A stretch of 64,000 nt of DNA from Tupaia tana (taxonomy: Eukaryota; Chordata; Mammalia; Scandentia; Tupaiidae): NCBI GenBank assembly GCA_026018925.1, contig JAKSZU010000002.1, forward strand, positions 12,273,662 through 12,337,661. Reading direction: 5' to 3'. Below are positions 43,861 to 55,710 of this stretch, in pieces. The position numbers and the translations under genes were made by a program. The notes beneath the pieces were generated by a model. That model had not been told where the DNA came from and ran no database searches. It saw only the letters and a list, made by a program, of their open reading frames with translations. Positions within the stretch are counted from its first letter, which is position 1. Each line of letters starts with the position of its first letter.

Positions 43861-44489
43861 TTTGAATTTTGCTGTCACTCATACCTCTAGGAACCTATTT
43901 ATGGCCTAGATGTGCACCATGGTGCAGGAAGGAAGGGCTGCAGCATTCCCATTAGTGATCGCACGAAAGCCACTCACAACTCCCGACATGCATCATCCTC
44001 GTTACCTGCACAGTTTCAGGGATTTCCAGGAAAGGGTGACTGTGAACATTGTTAAGTAAGCCCCCTAGGATAAGCATGAACTTCTGCAGTCCTGATACTC
44101 TCATCTACAATTGCAAAGGAACCAGTTCCACCCCCAGGGTGCCCAGCAGGAGCAGGAGAAGCTGAACAGGTAATTGAATTAGCCACGAGTTTCTGCAGCC
44201 ATCTCTATACCCATAACCCCAAATCTGTGTTTCTAACAGTGCTACAGATCTGCAAACCTTCCTGCATCAAAGGCCTTTTTAAACCAGAGGCTAGACGACT
44301 CATCTGGCACTCAGCTCAGTGCTAGCTCATCCAGCACTGAACTCCTTCTCTTCCCCTTTGCCACTCCAACCCTACCATGCCCACTGCAACATCTGGGCTT
44401 CTTCGCACTTCCCCATTTGGATCATTAGCAGCACTTTCCATCCCGTATCCCAAATCTAGAACCCATGAGCCAGCCACCCTCTATGTCAG
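43861..44489. other. Unassigned sequence
   Basis: Mid-GC; perhaps the start of the following L2, otherwise nothing recognised. Confidence 0.4.
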
Positions 44490-45122
44490 CCTTCCCCTTC
44501 CCAGCCCCATTCCTGTTCACCTCACTGGGTTGCTGCCTTCATTCTAATATCGTCCAGTCAGACCTATCCCTGCAGCCAGAATGCACCATCTGAGCTGTGA
44601 GCATGAGCCTGTATTCCCCTACTTGAAATGCTCTTGCTACCTTTCAGGTGAAAGCCCAGTTTCCTTCCTGAAGCAACAGGGCTCTCTGTGAGCTGGTTCC
44701 TACTTCCCTCTCTGGGCTCACTCCACGGTGTATCCTTGGTGCCCATTGAGTGTCCTAACCATACACTTCTTGTTGCTCCTTGTATCTTTGCTTATACTTT
44801 GCTCCTCCTCGAATCCCCTTTCTTCCCTAGTATGTGAGATTAAAGCCTGTCTGTCCTGGCTAGGTTCAGGATAAGCACTCCCTCTCTGGCCCTACTTCAT
44901 TTAGAATTCTGTCAGCTGTGGGCCTCCACCTCGCCCTAGGCACCTTCTTTCCCCTCCTCTGCAAAATGTTAGTGTTTATTTATTTTTTTTTTTTCCCGTC
45001 TGTGCATCAAACTCCTTTTGTAAGACTGTGAGCCCCCTGGAAGGCAGAGGCTATGTCTTACTCATGCTTGTACTCCCTGTGGCTCAGCTATTAGTATTTA
45101 ATAAATATCTCTAAATGAATGA
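44490..45122 (+). mobile_element. L2 LINE 3' end
   Basis: Forward L2: CT-rich 3' UTR text, 'gactgtgagccccctggaag', 'gcagaggctatgtcttactc', and end 'attagtatttaataaatatc' with 'aatgaatgag'. Good order and terminus. Confidence 0.8.
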
Positions 45123-45149
45123 GCAAGTTTTTTCTAAGAGAGTTGTTGA

Positions 45150-45790
45150 CATCACTCTATCCTCTGTGGTTGGCCCAAATCTATATGTCGAATCCCTAAA
45201 CCCCCATGTGATGGTATTTGGAGGTGAGGCCTTAGGAAGTAATGAGGTGTAGTAATTAGGTCATAAGATTGGGCCCCCCATAATGGAATTAGTGTCCTTA
45301 CAAGAAGAAGAATAGAGATCTGAGCTTTCTTCCTGCCATGTGAGGACACAGGTGCGTGGTTCAGCAAACCAGGAAGAGAGCCCTTACCGGGGACTAAATC
45401 TTCCAGCACCTTGATCTTGGACTTAGCAGCTTCTAGAACCGTGAAAAGTAGGGAACCAGCAGTTAGCGTAATGGCTATGTCGCTGGACTCCCACGTAGTC
45501 GACCGCGGTTCGCGTCTCGGACCCGGTGGCTTACAACTCACGCCGGGCGCGTGTGCGTGCGTGCCCAAGATCCCGAGAGGAGAATGGAGGAGAAGGGATT
45601 GCGGCGTGACCATCCCCCCTGGGGGGTGATTTCTCGCTTTCTGTCTCTCTGTCTCTCTCTGTCTGTCTGGCGAGCGCACGCTCCCTATAGCGAAAAACCT
45701 CTCCAAAAAAAAAAAAAAAAAAAAGTAAGTGTCTGTCATTTAATCCACCATGCTATGGTGTTTGGTTGTGGCCAGCCAAGCCGAGGTAGC
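45150..45790 (+). mobile_element. MaLR-type solo LTR remnant, split by SINE
   Basis: 'tgtgatggtatttggaggtg', 'ttagtgtccttacaagaaga', 'cctgccatgtgaggacacag', 'ccaggaagagagcccttacc' and 'ccttgatcttggacttagca', then after the SINE 'tgtctgtcatttaatccacc' and 'tatggtgtttggttgtggc', follow a MaLR/MST-MLT-type LTR in order. No internal retroviral sequence is attached. Confidence 0.7.
45451..45720 (+). mobile_element. SINE family A (young), forward reference copy
   Basis: The clearest forward copy. Pol III box A-like 'ttagcgtaatgg' is at 45462-45473 and box B-like 'ggttcgcgtct' at 45507-45517, ~34 bp apart, as in tRNA genes. The body has 'gagaggagaatggaggagaa', 'ccccctggggggtgatttct', a (CT/GT) block, and tail 'cctatagcgaaaaacctctc' plus 22 A. 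Target duplication aaaagta (45444-45450 and 45721-45727). Many intact CpGs suggest recent activity. Confidence 0.95.
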
Positions 45791-46379
45791 CCACATGCTC
45801 AATACATGTGCCAGGAGGTTGGGAGACAAAGGATGGTCACTGGGAAATAGAGTGGACAGCAATTCCCTCGAACCATACGTTCCCGGCAAGGAACATGCCC
45901 AGGCTCAGTCATCAAATAAGCAAGCTGACTTCAGTGGGTCCTGCTTTCCTCACTGTCTAATTAGGGGCTTTGATTGTAAGTTTTCTAGGGGCCCTTGAAG
46001 GGTTAACACTGTGCATTTATAGAGCTGTATTCATTTTAATAATACTGGTTTTGCTACAATAAAATGAAGATATCTAGGAAAACGTAGGACAAAAATTCGA
46101 AGGGGGACACATAGTTACGGAATAGGAAGGCAAGGTTTTCTATAATGAATGTCTGTGAAAACTACCAAAGATGCTTGTTTGGGAAGGTGGAGACAGGTAG
46201 GGGATTTTAAATATAAAAGATTCCTGTTGTTTAGGGAACATAGTTTTTAACAACTAATTCTATGTAAGAAAAGGTTCTCGATGAGGTTATTGTGCTAGAT
46301 ATTAAAAGGTGTTCATGTCTCAAGTGTACAAATATCAAAGTATGAATTTCTAATCTCTCATCATGTGATACAAGTAATA
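45791..46379. other. Unassigned sequence
   Basis: No element recognised. Confidence 0.5.
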
Positions 46380-46457
46380 ATTGGGTTTTTGAAAAAGTCA
46401 TTTTTGCATAGAAAAACACAGAACAAATAAGTCATGACTTTTTTGACAACCCTTTAT
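46380..46457. mobile_element. Near-palindromic mariner-like MITE (copy 5)
   Basis: Left arm 'attgggtttttgaaaaagtc', loop 'ttgcatagaaaaacac', right arm 'gtcatgacttttttgacaac' with 'cctttata'. More diverged than copies 2 and 3. Confidence 0.72.
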
Positions 46458-47041
46458 AATGTGCCAATAAAACTCTCGTGGATTACGAATACATTGTATG
46501 GAATTTTCAGTTCAAAACCATATGCACATATAGCTTAATAAAACAGAAATATCCAGAGTAAACATTTAAATATATGTGCGCCTATACAGATGTCTATGTG
46601 TATAAATATATACACATTTTATAAATAAATACACATACATATATAATAATTACATTTAATAATTTTACTGACCTTGAAATTCACCAGTCTTGGGAGTGTG
46701 TTCAATGTAAGAACCAGGCCTGCATATTTTCAGTGATTTTATTTTATTGTGCTATTATATTCCATTGCAATTATAATAGGTCAGTTATATCATGGGTTGA
46801 AGAAACAGTTACCTTTACAGCACTGTTTCAACTCAGATAGTCGTTCCCTCAGGGAGAAGACTCTTGCCTTACACGTCTTTGTCAACCCATACAGACAAGT
46901 GAGATATCTTGCCAGGAGGAGCAGAACTCAATAAATATTTTATTTAATGACTTGATTTAAGAATGAATAAATAAACACTACAGAAATTGACTAGTGTACC
47001 AGCAATGTTGTAATCCAAAACAGTGAAAGCCAGAACAAGGA
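46458..47041. other. AT-rich unassigned sequence
   Basis: Contains an AT-rich alternating stretch (46,560-46,660). Nothing else recognised. Confidence 0.5.
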
Positions 47042-47235
47042 ATGTATTGTAGTGGTCAAAGTCCTGAGCAGATTTCACATCCAGCTGTACCTTCTTCAGA
47101 TGAAATGACTTTGGGCAAATTATTTAATCTTTTTAAAGCTTACTTTTCTTATCTACAAGCAAATGAATTTCTCTGAAGGTAAAATGAAATAATGCTTAGC
47201 AAAATTTTCAGCATACAGTAAACACTGATTACTTT
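47042..47235 (+). mobile_element. MIR element
   Basis: 'tgtattgtagtggtcaaagt', 'gactttgggcaaattattta', 'cttttcttatctacaagcaa' and 'aatgcttagcaaaattttca' follow MIR from the tRNA-like head to the 3' end. Confidence 0.75.
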
Positions 47236-47370
47236 TTTAGTAATTTTTATGAAAAATAATAATCAAAAAATATTAAGTTAATGAAATTAACTTAAGAAAA
47301 TTTAATGAAATTAATATTAAGCCTCCTGTTTTGTTGGTCATTGACATTTTTTATAAAGACATGTGATGTC

Positions 47371-47640
47371 AGGACCAGCAGTTAGCGTAATGGCTATGTG
47401 GCTGGACTCCCATGTAGTCGACCGTGGTTCGCGTCCCAGACCCGGTGGCTTAAAACTCACGCCGGGCGCGTGTGCGTGAGTGCTCAAGATCCCGAGAGGA
47501 GAATGGAGGAGAAGGGATTGCAGCGTGGCCATCCCCCCTGGGGGATGATTTCTCGCTTTCTGTCTGTCTCTCTGTCTGTCTCTGTCTGTCTGGCGAGCGT
47601 ACGCGCCCTATGGCAAAAACCTCTCTCAAAAAAAGAAAAA
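47371..47640 (+). mobile_element. SINE family A (young)
   Basis: Forward CpG-rich copy: 'aggaccagcagttagcgtaa' to 'cctatggcaaaaacctctct' plus A-rich tail. The 16-bp target duplication aaagacatgtgatgtc (47355-47370 and 47641-47656) is perfect. Confidence 0.95.
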
Positions 47641-47880
47641 AAAGACATGTGATGTCTATGAGTTGCATTTGTGAGAAAGGGAAATCCTGGGGGGAACATT
47701 TAGGCAAGGGAAGGTCAACAGGAAGAGCTTGGAACAACTTGGACACTGCAGGTGTTCAAGACAATTTAGTTGCACAGAGCAATTGAGACAAGAACTTTTA
47801 ACTTGGAGTTGAAGGCTTTAGGAAGTTAGAAGTGAGGAAAGTCAGGGTCAGTGTCATATGTAGAAAACTAACTTAGCCTT

Positions 47881-48174
47881 GGGGCCAGCAGGTGGTGTAG
47901 TGGTTAAGGTGTTGGATTCCCATGTTGTTGACCATGGTTCAAGTCCCAAACCTGGTGGCTTGAAACTCATGTCAAGCTCGTGTGCGTGCGTGTGTGTGTG
48001 TGTGTGTGTGTATGTGTGTGTGTCCAAAATCTCAAGAGAAGAATAGAGGAGAAGGGATTGTGATGTGATCATCCTCTCTGCTGAGAGGAGGGGGTGATTT
48101 CTCACTTTCTGTCTGTCTTCCCAGCAAGCACACACACACTATACAAAAGTCTCTCAAAAATAGAAAAGAAAAGA
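47881..48174 (+). mobile_element. SINE family A (old subtype) with (TG)n
   Basis: Forward copy: 'ggggccagcaggtggtgtag' head; the 'gtgcgtgcgtg' site has expanded into (TG)n at 47,991-48,022; tail 'actatacaaaagtctctcaa'. Confidence 0.92.
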
Positions 48175-48734
48175 ACTTGGTCTCATGTATTAAGGCATGA
48201 GCAAAGAGGTGCAATTTTTGAAGCAAAGTCTTGAGCTAAGATTAGTAATGACCTACCAAGTCAGAGTTCGAGGTTCAGAAGGCTAACGCAGCAGGAATTG
48301 ATGTTTGTGTAGGGTAGCTGCTTTACAAGGAGGCTTCTGCTGAGAAATTCTCCAAGTGCTCTGGATACATCTGAATTTAAGTACATCACTTTACACAATA
48401 ATTATTTATCTGTCTTGTCTTCTCTGGAGACATTAGAACATTCTGAGCTGTTATTTGGCGGTGTGCACAGTGGGACAGAGACACGGAGATGGAAGTGCTA
48501 AAGGACTCACAGTTGGGGCTGGGTAGAGTGGGGAGCAGACACAACAACAGAGAGGTGCATCAGTGATCAGACTTTACACCCATCTAAGGAGCCAAGAAAG
48601 ATCGCTAAGGTAGAGGTATAATTGAACACAGTTGCAACTGAAAATATCTTTCTGGAGGATGAATCCAAGAAGACTGATAGCAGAGACATCAGAAAGTAAC
48701 TTATTACAATCTTTAGGTCAGAGGTGAAGGGCCT
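48175..48734. other. Unassigned sequence
   Basis: Nothing recognised. Confidence 0.5.
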
Positions 48735-49085
48735 CCGTGCCTCGTTCCATTTGGGCTGCTATTTTAACACCATAAAGAAGGTATTGATAAGTGACAGAAT
48801 TTATTCCTCATAGTTCTGGGTGCTGAGAGGTCTAAGACCAAGGTACTGGTAGATTCTGTGTCTATTGAGGACCCACTTTCTGATTCAAGACGGTACCTCC
48901 TAGCTCTGTCCACGTGTCATGGCAGAGATGTAGGGTCTCTCTTGGGCCTCTTTCATAAGGACATGAATCCTATTCATGAAGGCTCCATCCTCATGACTTC
49001 ATTCACCTCTGAAGCCCCATGTCCAAACACCTAATTATGTTGATGGTTAGGATTTTGGAGGGAAACACACATCTATATCATAACA
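48735..49085 (-). mobile_element. MaLR (MST/THE1-like) solo LTR remnant
   Basis: 'ttccatttgggctgctattt', 'ttattcctcatagttctggg', 'gtctaagaccaaggtactgg', 'gaaggctccatcctcatgac' and 'ggttaggattttggagggaa' follow the reverse strand of an MST-type LTR. No internal region. Confidence 0.7.
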
Positions 49086-50023
49086 ACTGTACTAAGGATT
49101 GAAGAGGGGAAGGAGAAAGGAGTGGATTATATTGATGCTTTTGGTGATGAAACCCATAGAAACCCACAGCTAGTGACAGATCCGTATTCACATAAAGTTG
49201 TATCTTTTGTATTATACAAGGAAGAAAGGGAATTTCTACCCACTGGGTTTTTCTTTTTATAGTAGGAAGCAAAGACAGCTATTGAGAATAGGAGACTAAA
49301 GATAGACTAGAGGTGCTGAGGCTCTGAGGAAGGTTTGAGCTGGGAAAGGGAATGTGTCAAATCAAATGGAAAGAAGACCGTGTCACTCTGATACACAGCT
49401 TGGCATGTTTTCCCCTGTGGCCTGGGTCCAGGGGTGAAAAATTTGATCCAGGTTTGGGGATTTGAAGAGAACATCATGTAAGGAGGAGACGTGGCTAAGT
49501 AGATGCTCAGTATTTGTTGGATGAATAAGTGCATACCTGATCACTGTTCAAAATGAGCTTATTAGGAATATTGTACATGGAAATAAAAAAAAAAAAGGAA
49601 ACCGTAAATAAACTTTCTAAGGCATGCCTTATTCAGAGAAGCCTTTGTGACTTTCATAGGTTCAGTACCACCTTACTTCTCAGGGCACCTTCCTTCACTT
49701 ATCGTAAGCTTGTGCTCACTTATAAATGCTAGCCAGGGGATCTGTGACTGTTCATGTGATGTCCGTCATCCCCACTGGTCTGGAGTCTCTGTTTTGTTGA
49801 CCTTTGTATTGGACGAGCTGACACATAGCAGTAGCTTAATTACTCTGCAGTGCTCAGTATCTATATTTTAACAAAAGGAAGGTCTTGTGAATTGCTTTAG
49901 TTAAGAAGAAGATGGATAAATTAAGTGGCCAGTGGTGTTTTGTTGGAGTATAGGTTCTTTCTGGCTTATTAAAGAACAAGAGTTTGTTTAATAACATTAA
50001 AATAGTATGAATATTACACAATA

Positions 50024-50060
<37 letters not shown>

Positions 50061-50717
50061 AGCTCTGAGCAACTTAACACCCAGACTATGTCTAAGTTTC
50101 ATACTGATAGTTTATTTTTCTCCCTATTACACATTTTATCATACTAAATGTTTTAAGCTGAATAGTGCTTATAAAAGTGACCATAATATTTTTAGTTTAG
50201 AAATAAATGCTTACATTAAAAACAGATGCTTCCTATTTGGGGTTTGAAATGAAGTAGAGATATATTGATAGAATATATCTGGCAGCAATTTTATTAATAA
50301 AACTGAAAAAAAATCTTCTCAGGTGTCAAATGTGTATGGTCTGTGATACAATATATCTAATTTCTGAATTCTAACACTGGAATCTTCTAGAGCAATCTGA
50401 AAGTATGTTATTAAACTATTCGCTAGATCATCCACCTAATGTTACACAGTTTAGTTTAGTAGATGTAAAACTCATCTCAACCTACTATGTGGTCTTCATA
50501 TGTTAGTTATATTTAGAATTGTGATCACTTTGCTGCTGTAGAACATTAGTGAACTTCCTCTTCTTTATCTTTTGTTACATCCTAAATTGTCACTTTACTT
50601 AAAATACAAATACATTGTTCAGGAACAAGTCAACCAAATAAAATCACTCATAAATTAAAATAAGAACAAAATAGAATGCATGGTTCAAGGACTAAATCAC
50701 TGTAAGTAGACTGTTAT
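49086..50717. other. Unassigned sequence with (TG)n
   Basis: No gene or interspersed repeat recognised. A (TG)n microsatellite occupies 50,025-50,058. Confidence 0.5.
50025..50058 (+). repeat. (TG)n microsatellite
   Basis: About 17 uninterrupted TG units after 'ataat'. Confidence 0.97.
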
Positions 50718-50984
50718 GGGACGAGTCTTTGGCCTGGTGGTTAAGGCAGCTGAACCTCATATGACAGCTATGTGGTTAGAATGCCGAACCTAGCAGCTTG
50801 AGGTACACACCAGCCGTGTATTTGTATGTGCACGTGTCCAAAACCCAAATAGGAGGGAGAAATAATGAAGGGATTGCAGCATGGCCATCTCCCATAGGGG
50901 GAGCGTTTTTTCACTTTCCCTTTCTCTTTCTGTCTCTCTTCAGCAAGTGCACACACACTGACAAATTAAAAAAAAAAAAAAATA
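50718..50984 (+). mobile_element. SINE family A (old, diverged)
   Basis: Forward copy: 'ggcctggtggttaaggcagc', 'gtggttagaatgccgaacct', 'gcagcatggccatctcccat', CT block, and A-rich tail. The first ~15 nt of the head are diverged. Confidence 0.8.
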
Positions 50985-51919
50985 GAGGTTATTGACAAAT
51001 ATTACTAAATAATATTTTCATTGAGCTAACATCAATCTGTGGATTATTGGTATAGTGAGTTCCACGGTACCTATCCCCTTCTCTGTCAAGTTGGATCCCA
51101 GACTGGCATAATGAAGTGGTAAAATGAATTTCCGACGGCTTATGTATCTGTTTCTCTACTTCCCAGCATGTCCCTCTCTTCCCTATGTTATAAAGCTGAA
51201 TAAATTAGGGCTCTGTCCCTACTAGAGATTATTACAAAGGTAAATGTGTGGTTCTCCTTCATAATGTAACATCAGTTGTTCAAAATTAAAGATATGCATA
51301 TCTTTAGCCTAAAATATATTTTATGAAATTATACTGAGGTTGTTATATAATCTCGCATACCAATAATATTGTCAAAACAAAAGAAATATGAACCTGTCTT
51401 TCTCACTGGAACACAGGGAGGTTACTGAGACATTTGTAGAGAGATAGTGTAGTTCTTTTGGGAATCTCAAAGCAAGAACAAGATAGCACTTTCTTTTGAA
51501 AGACGTATGTTTTACTGTCAACCCAGACTTCAAGCAGTCAGAATGATACACATTTCCGAGTTAACTTCCTGCTTGCGTGGACATGTCAATTTATTGATAT
51601 TCCAGTGTGACAGCAGTCTAGTGATGGAAGAACCGAGTAGGTGGAAAGAACTGTTACTCAACTTTCAATCGAATGATAGAATATAGGTATATAGTATTCA
51701 AAGAAAAGAAAGCCAGAAGTTCATGTTACATATAAATCAAAAACTCAGAAACAAATGAATGGACCAGAGACTTACCCACCTGTGTCTTACTTATTCCCTA
51801 ATTTTAAGTTAGACACTAGTAGAGGTACATCAGCTGATTTTATATACTCAGATAATATTTAGTATTTATCTTACCTTATGTGCTGCAAAATAAAGTTATT
51901 TATTCCTGATCACTACTTA
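50985..51919. other. AT-rich unassigned sequence
   Basis: No element recognised. Confidence 0.5.
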
Positions 51920-52670
51920 TTACTGACAGGTACTCAAGGCAGAAAACCAGGAGTCATCCTTTCCCCTCACCCTACCTTCCAAGGCCTTCATGAGAACCAT
52001 CGATACTTGTCTCCAAACGTATCTGTAATCCACCCTTTCTCCCCATGCGCATTGCTACCCCATCCTCGCTTGGCTTCAGCACTACAGCTGACTCCTGCCT
52101 GTCACTCCACTTTTCTCTCTGGTCATTACCACCCCCAACTAGCCAGTATCCACAAGAAAGAAAAGTGAGTTGAAAATGTCAGTTGGATTACATTGGTCTA
52201 CTGCATTGGCTTTCCATTGTACTTATTTTTTAAAATCCCCAACTCTTTACCCAGCTCTGGCTGTGTCTTACTCACCAGGTTCTGTCTACTCTGGCATTCT
52301 ATCAGTATCTTAAACTGGCTACTTTGTCCTGGAAGACTGTGCAGGCAGTAATGAGCTCTTCTCCACTATTCAAGTCTCATCCTAAGTACCGCCATCTCTA
52401 AGAAGCCTTCCTTGGCCCCCTTTTGTAGAGTTGGTTGTCTCCATCTCGCTTTACGGTTTCAGCTGTAATTTATTATGACAAATGCTATGAATGGGGCAAA
52501 AAGTACTTTCCTTAGAGACCTCATCACAAGTTGCCATTGTCTGTCCACCTGTTGGTTACACGTCTCTCCAGAAGAATGCAAGCTCTTCCTGGGAGCAGGA
52601 AGTGTGCCTGTGTCGGCTTACGTGAGCACTGTGCTGGCACGAGGCACTGTTGAGGAAACAAATGGTCTAC
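51920..52670 (+). mobile_element. L2 LINE 3' region
   Basis: Forward L2: 'cctgcctgtcactccacttt', 'cattggctttccattgtact', 'gccatctctaagaagccttc', 'cttggccccc', then 'aatgcaagctcttcctggga' and 'gtgagcactgtgctggcacg' in the expected order. Diverged. Confidence 0.7.
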
Positions 52671-54223
52671 ATAAAAGGCTGGTATGCTGAACATACCAGA
52701 GGTTCGTGTGCCTAATTTATTTATAAAGACTTAGTTGGGCATGAGATCTGACAGTTGTTTTTAATTCTGTATGCTGCCACGCAAATTGGTCCTTCTCATA
52801 TGAATTAGATTTTTGGCGAAGTGGGCCTCAGTTTCCTCATGTGAAGTGAAAGAAGTGAGAGCAAATAACCACCAAGTACTCCTCCAGCTCTGAAGTCCTC
52901 AGCAGTTTGGGGGATGTCCCTCAGGCTGTACAGATGCCACCTGTCCTAAAAATGGCTCGAAAATGCAAGATGTAGCAAGGAGTCTCTTCCTGAATGAAAC
53001 AATAAGCACAGTTTGAGTAGGGTCTCCGGGGAGCACAGGATATTGCATAGCTGTGCTTTGGGCGTACACTTAGGTTCTGTAGAGCAGGGCACCTTCCTGG
53101 AGGCAGGCCCCATGGAACCTGCTGCGACCACCTGCTTCCTCCGCTCACTTGGGAAGAACTCAGCTACTGAGGAGGAAACTGGCTATGTCCCTGCATCGCC
53201 GACAAACACAGGTTGTATGGCTCCTCAGTCTCACGTGTCCCCACCTACTTTCCCCCTTGTCTGCTTTCTTGCCCAAGGAGGATCCTGCCAAAAAGACATC
53301 AGATGAAGAAAATGCATCTCCCTAGTTGTCTGCTCAAAACAACTTTGGAAGCAACCCTGGAACACCCCAGAGTGTCTTCTCACAGTGCTTTATCTCTTGG
53401 AAGTTGTTGGGAGAACTAAATTAAAGTTGCCTGCCATTAATCCTTGTTCTCAGCACCGTAAATCAAAGCATGAAATACTTCTCATCACAATTCAGATCCC
53501 AAACAGGTAAAAATTACAACATAAAACAAAATGTAATACTGGCATTGCCCCTGTCGCCTTAGCCATATTTTCTTGACTGAAGTAATCAACCAGGTTCCTG
53601 CTTGAGCTGTAATTCAGCAATTGTTTCGAAGGCTGTGGGTTTCGTAAATGCATTCCATTGTTTACATCCCCATGCTTAAAAGCAAGTTTGGGGAAAGAAA
53701 CGGATATCATTTTCACTTGATTCTTGACCTTTGATCATTTTGATCCAGTCCCCATGACTGTTTCGTAATTTCGGTTTGTGTGGAGAGTTTCCAGCGCACA
53801 TTCAGGAGCCTGAACTTTCTCCGCTGTCACAGAGCATTCTTGGCGAAGGCTTTTTGTTTGCAAGTTGCACTTGACAAGAGTTTTCGAGCGATAAGGTGGG
53901 AAAATAAAGAGTTGAACACAGAGTCAAAGGAGCTGAACTGTGTCTGGGGACCCTGGTACTGATTTGTGGAACCTCCTGTCACTTTCCCTATCTGGCCTTC
54001 AGTTCTGCCACTTTTGAAATATGGATTATGGATCATATTGTCGATCTGTGTAACTCATGAAGTCGCTCATTATAGATAAGAACCAGCCCTGATCACACGT
54101 GTCAGCCTCTTACAGCCGCAGCAGCGTTAGTAAGGTCTGCAAGTGAGTATTTGTAGAGCTCCCAAATGCCTGGGGAGGAAACCAGTATCTAAGCACCAGG
54201 AGTTTATACACAGAATAATATGC
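52671..54223. other. Unassigned sequence, small MIR piece
   Basis: 52,820-52,870 ('gggcctcagtttcctcatgt') is a short MIR core. 52,900-54,220 has mixed GC with no recognisable exon or repeat; the opposing 60-100 aa frames around 53,000-53,300 do not resemble known proteins. Confidence 0.45.
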
Positions 54224-54582
54224 ATTGTTGGGAAAGTCATGGTGCATTTTTGCATAGAAAATATATCATGACTGGGACCAGCAGTTAGCATAATGGCTAT
54301 GTCACTGAACTTACATGTAGTCGACCGCGGTTTGAGTCTCGGACCCTGTGGCTTAAACTCATGCCAGGCGTATGTGCGTCCATGCCCAAGATTTTGAGAG
54401 GAGAATGGAGGAGAAGGGATTGTGGCGTGGCCATCCTCCCTAGGGGGTGATTTCTCGCTTTCTGTCTCTCTGTCTCTCTCTGTCTTTCTGGCAAGCGCAC
54501 ACGCCCTATAGCAAAAACCTCTCCAAAAAAAGAAAGAAAAAGAAAAAAAGAAATACATTATGACTTTCCCGCCAACCTAATA
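54224..54582. mobile_element. Mariner-like MITE (copy 6), interrupted by SINE
   Basis: Left part 'attgttgggaaagtcatggt' with 'ttttgcatagaaaatatatc' (54224-54273) and right part 'attatgactttcccgccaac' (54558-54577) close the palindrome once the SINE at 54274-54550 is set aside. It proves the SINE is younger than the MITE. Confidence 0.8.
54274..54550 (+). mobile_element. SINE family A (young) in MITE
   Basis: Forward copy 'gggaccagcagttagcataa' to 'ccctatagcaaaaacctctc' plus A/G tail. The flanking aatatatcatgact and aaatacattatgact form an imperfect target duplication. Confidence 0.92.
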
Positions 54583-54704
54583 GAAATCACTGAAGTGTGG
54601 TGGGCTCAGGTTTCCTGAGGATCACTTCTCCTGGGGTGGTAGTTGTGCATCCTCCTCCAGAGTTGTACCTCCAAATTTCAGAGGTGCACATAATGGAGTG
54701 AATT

Positions 54705-54970
54705 GTTTTTTAGTTTTTGCCATAGGGCACATGCATTTCCCAGAGAGAGACAAAGATGAGGCCAAGGGCAGGGGGCGGGAAGGTGAGAAACCAACCCCCA
54801 GAAAGGATAGCCATTCTGTAATCCCTTCTCCTCCATTCTGCTCTTGGAATTTGGGGCACCCATGCACACATGCCCAGTGTGTTTCCCAAGCCATGGGAAA
54901 AACACACTCGAACCATATAGTTGGCCATGTGGGACCCAGCTGCCCCAATCTTCACACCACCTGTTGGCCC
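54705..54970 (-). mobile_element. SINE family A (old subtype)
   Basis: Reverse copy: 'agtttttgccatagggcaca', 'aatcccttctcctccattct', 'cccagtgtgtttcccaagcc', head end 'cacctgttggccc'. Confidence 0.87.
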
Positions 54971-55159
54971 ATTTTTTTACTAGATGATGTGTATCAAAAA
55001 GAAAACAGCCCAACTCCAAAGGAAATCTTACTAGATAAGGTTTTTGATATTACCAACCATTTGTGTTCCATACAGATATCACTGTCAAGTCTTGCTCTGC
55101 CCCAGCTTTCATTAGATTGAGGAAAAAGTGATTCCATTCTCCTACATATGCCTGCATAT

Positions 55160-55382
55160 TTTAAAAAAGTTTTATTTATTTTATGGATGAGAGAGAGACA
55201 GAGACAGCACTTCCAGCAGGATTTAGATGCTGCAGTGCACCCATCTCAGCCAGCCCAAATCAGGAGCACACACATGCCCAGAGCGCCTAGGGAGTTCTCG
55301 AGACTCAGACCCAAGATCTCCCCATGTGAGTCAGCCTCACAGAACATGGTGTGTTACCACTTGCAGCTGTCCTGCCCTCTTC
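55160..55382 (-). mobile_element. SINE family B
   Basis: Reverse copy: 'aaaagttttatttattttat' tail, 'gagagagagacagagacagc', 'cctagggagttctcgagact', 'gtgtgttaccacttgcagct' head side. Supports family B as a separate tRNA-like SINE. Confidence 0.68.
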
Positions 55383-55557
55383 CACTGTATTGCTGAGGCC
55401 CTGTGAAAGCGAGTTGTGTATTTCGCTCTTCTGCTCTGTCACCACAAGACTTGAGTTTTCTCAACAGTCGCCCACATTTCAGGTTCCCAACTTCCCTGTG
55501 TACTTGTGAGAGCTCTGACCGATGAGAGTGCAGGCCAGGATGATAGAGGACAGAGTA

Positions 55558-55710
55558 CTGGCCAGCAGTCTGAAGCCCGGTGTCTAGCCCTGCCTCTACC
55601 GTCACAGGTTGTATGTCTTTAGCAAGTGTCCAGTGTTAAAGGCCGTGCTCTGTTCACCTCTAAGGCAGAAATACTAGATTAGGTGATCTTTGAGATCATT
55701 TCTACCTCTG
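55558..55710 (+). mobile_element. MIR fragment
   Basis: 'gtgtctagccctgcctctac', 'tgtatgtctttagcaagtgt' and 'ttcacctctaaggcagaaat' follow MIR core order, with erosion. Confidence 0.5.

Noticed and set aside
45451-45530. A- and B-box sequence as a possible functional tRNA gene
   Set aside because: It is the tRNA-like head of a SINE. The cloverleaf arms do not pair well and the same head is present in dozens of copies.
45152-45739. 195-codon minus-strand frame
   Set aside because: It runs through a young SINE and a MaLR LTR remnant. The same peptide motifs recur wherever that SINE occurs (e.g. 'LLLHSPLGILGTHAHAPG'), so it is a repeat artefact.
45150-45790. Possible endogenous retrovirus with coding regions
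   Set aside because: Only LTR-like sequence is visible. No gag, pol or env similarity is seen nearby.
52900-53310. Overlapping 60-100 codon frames on both strands, possibly an exon
   Set aside because: No known protein similarity, and no convincing splice sites or frame preference by eye.
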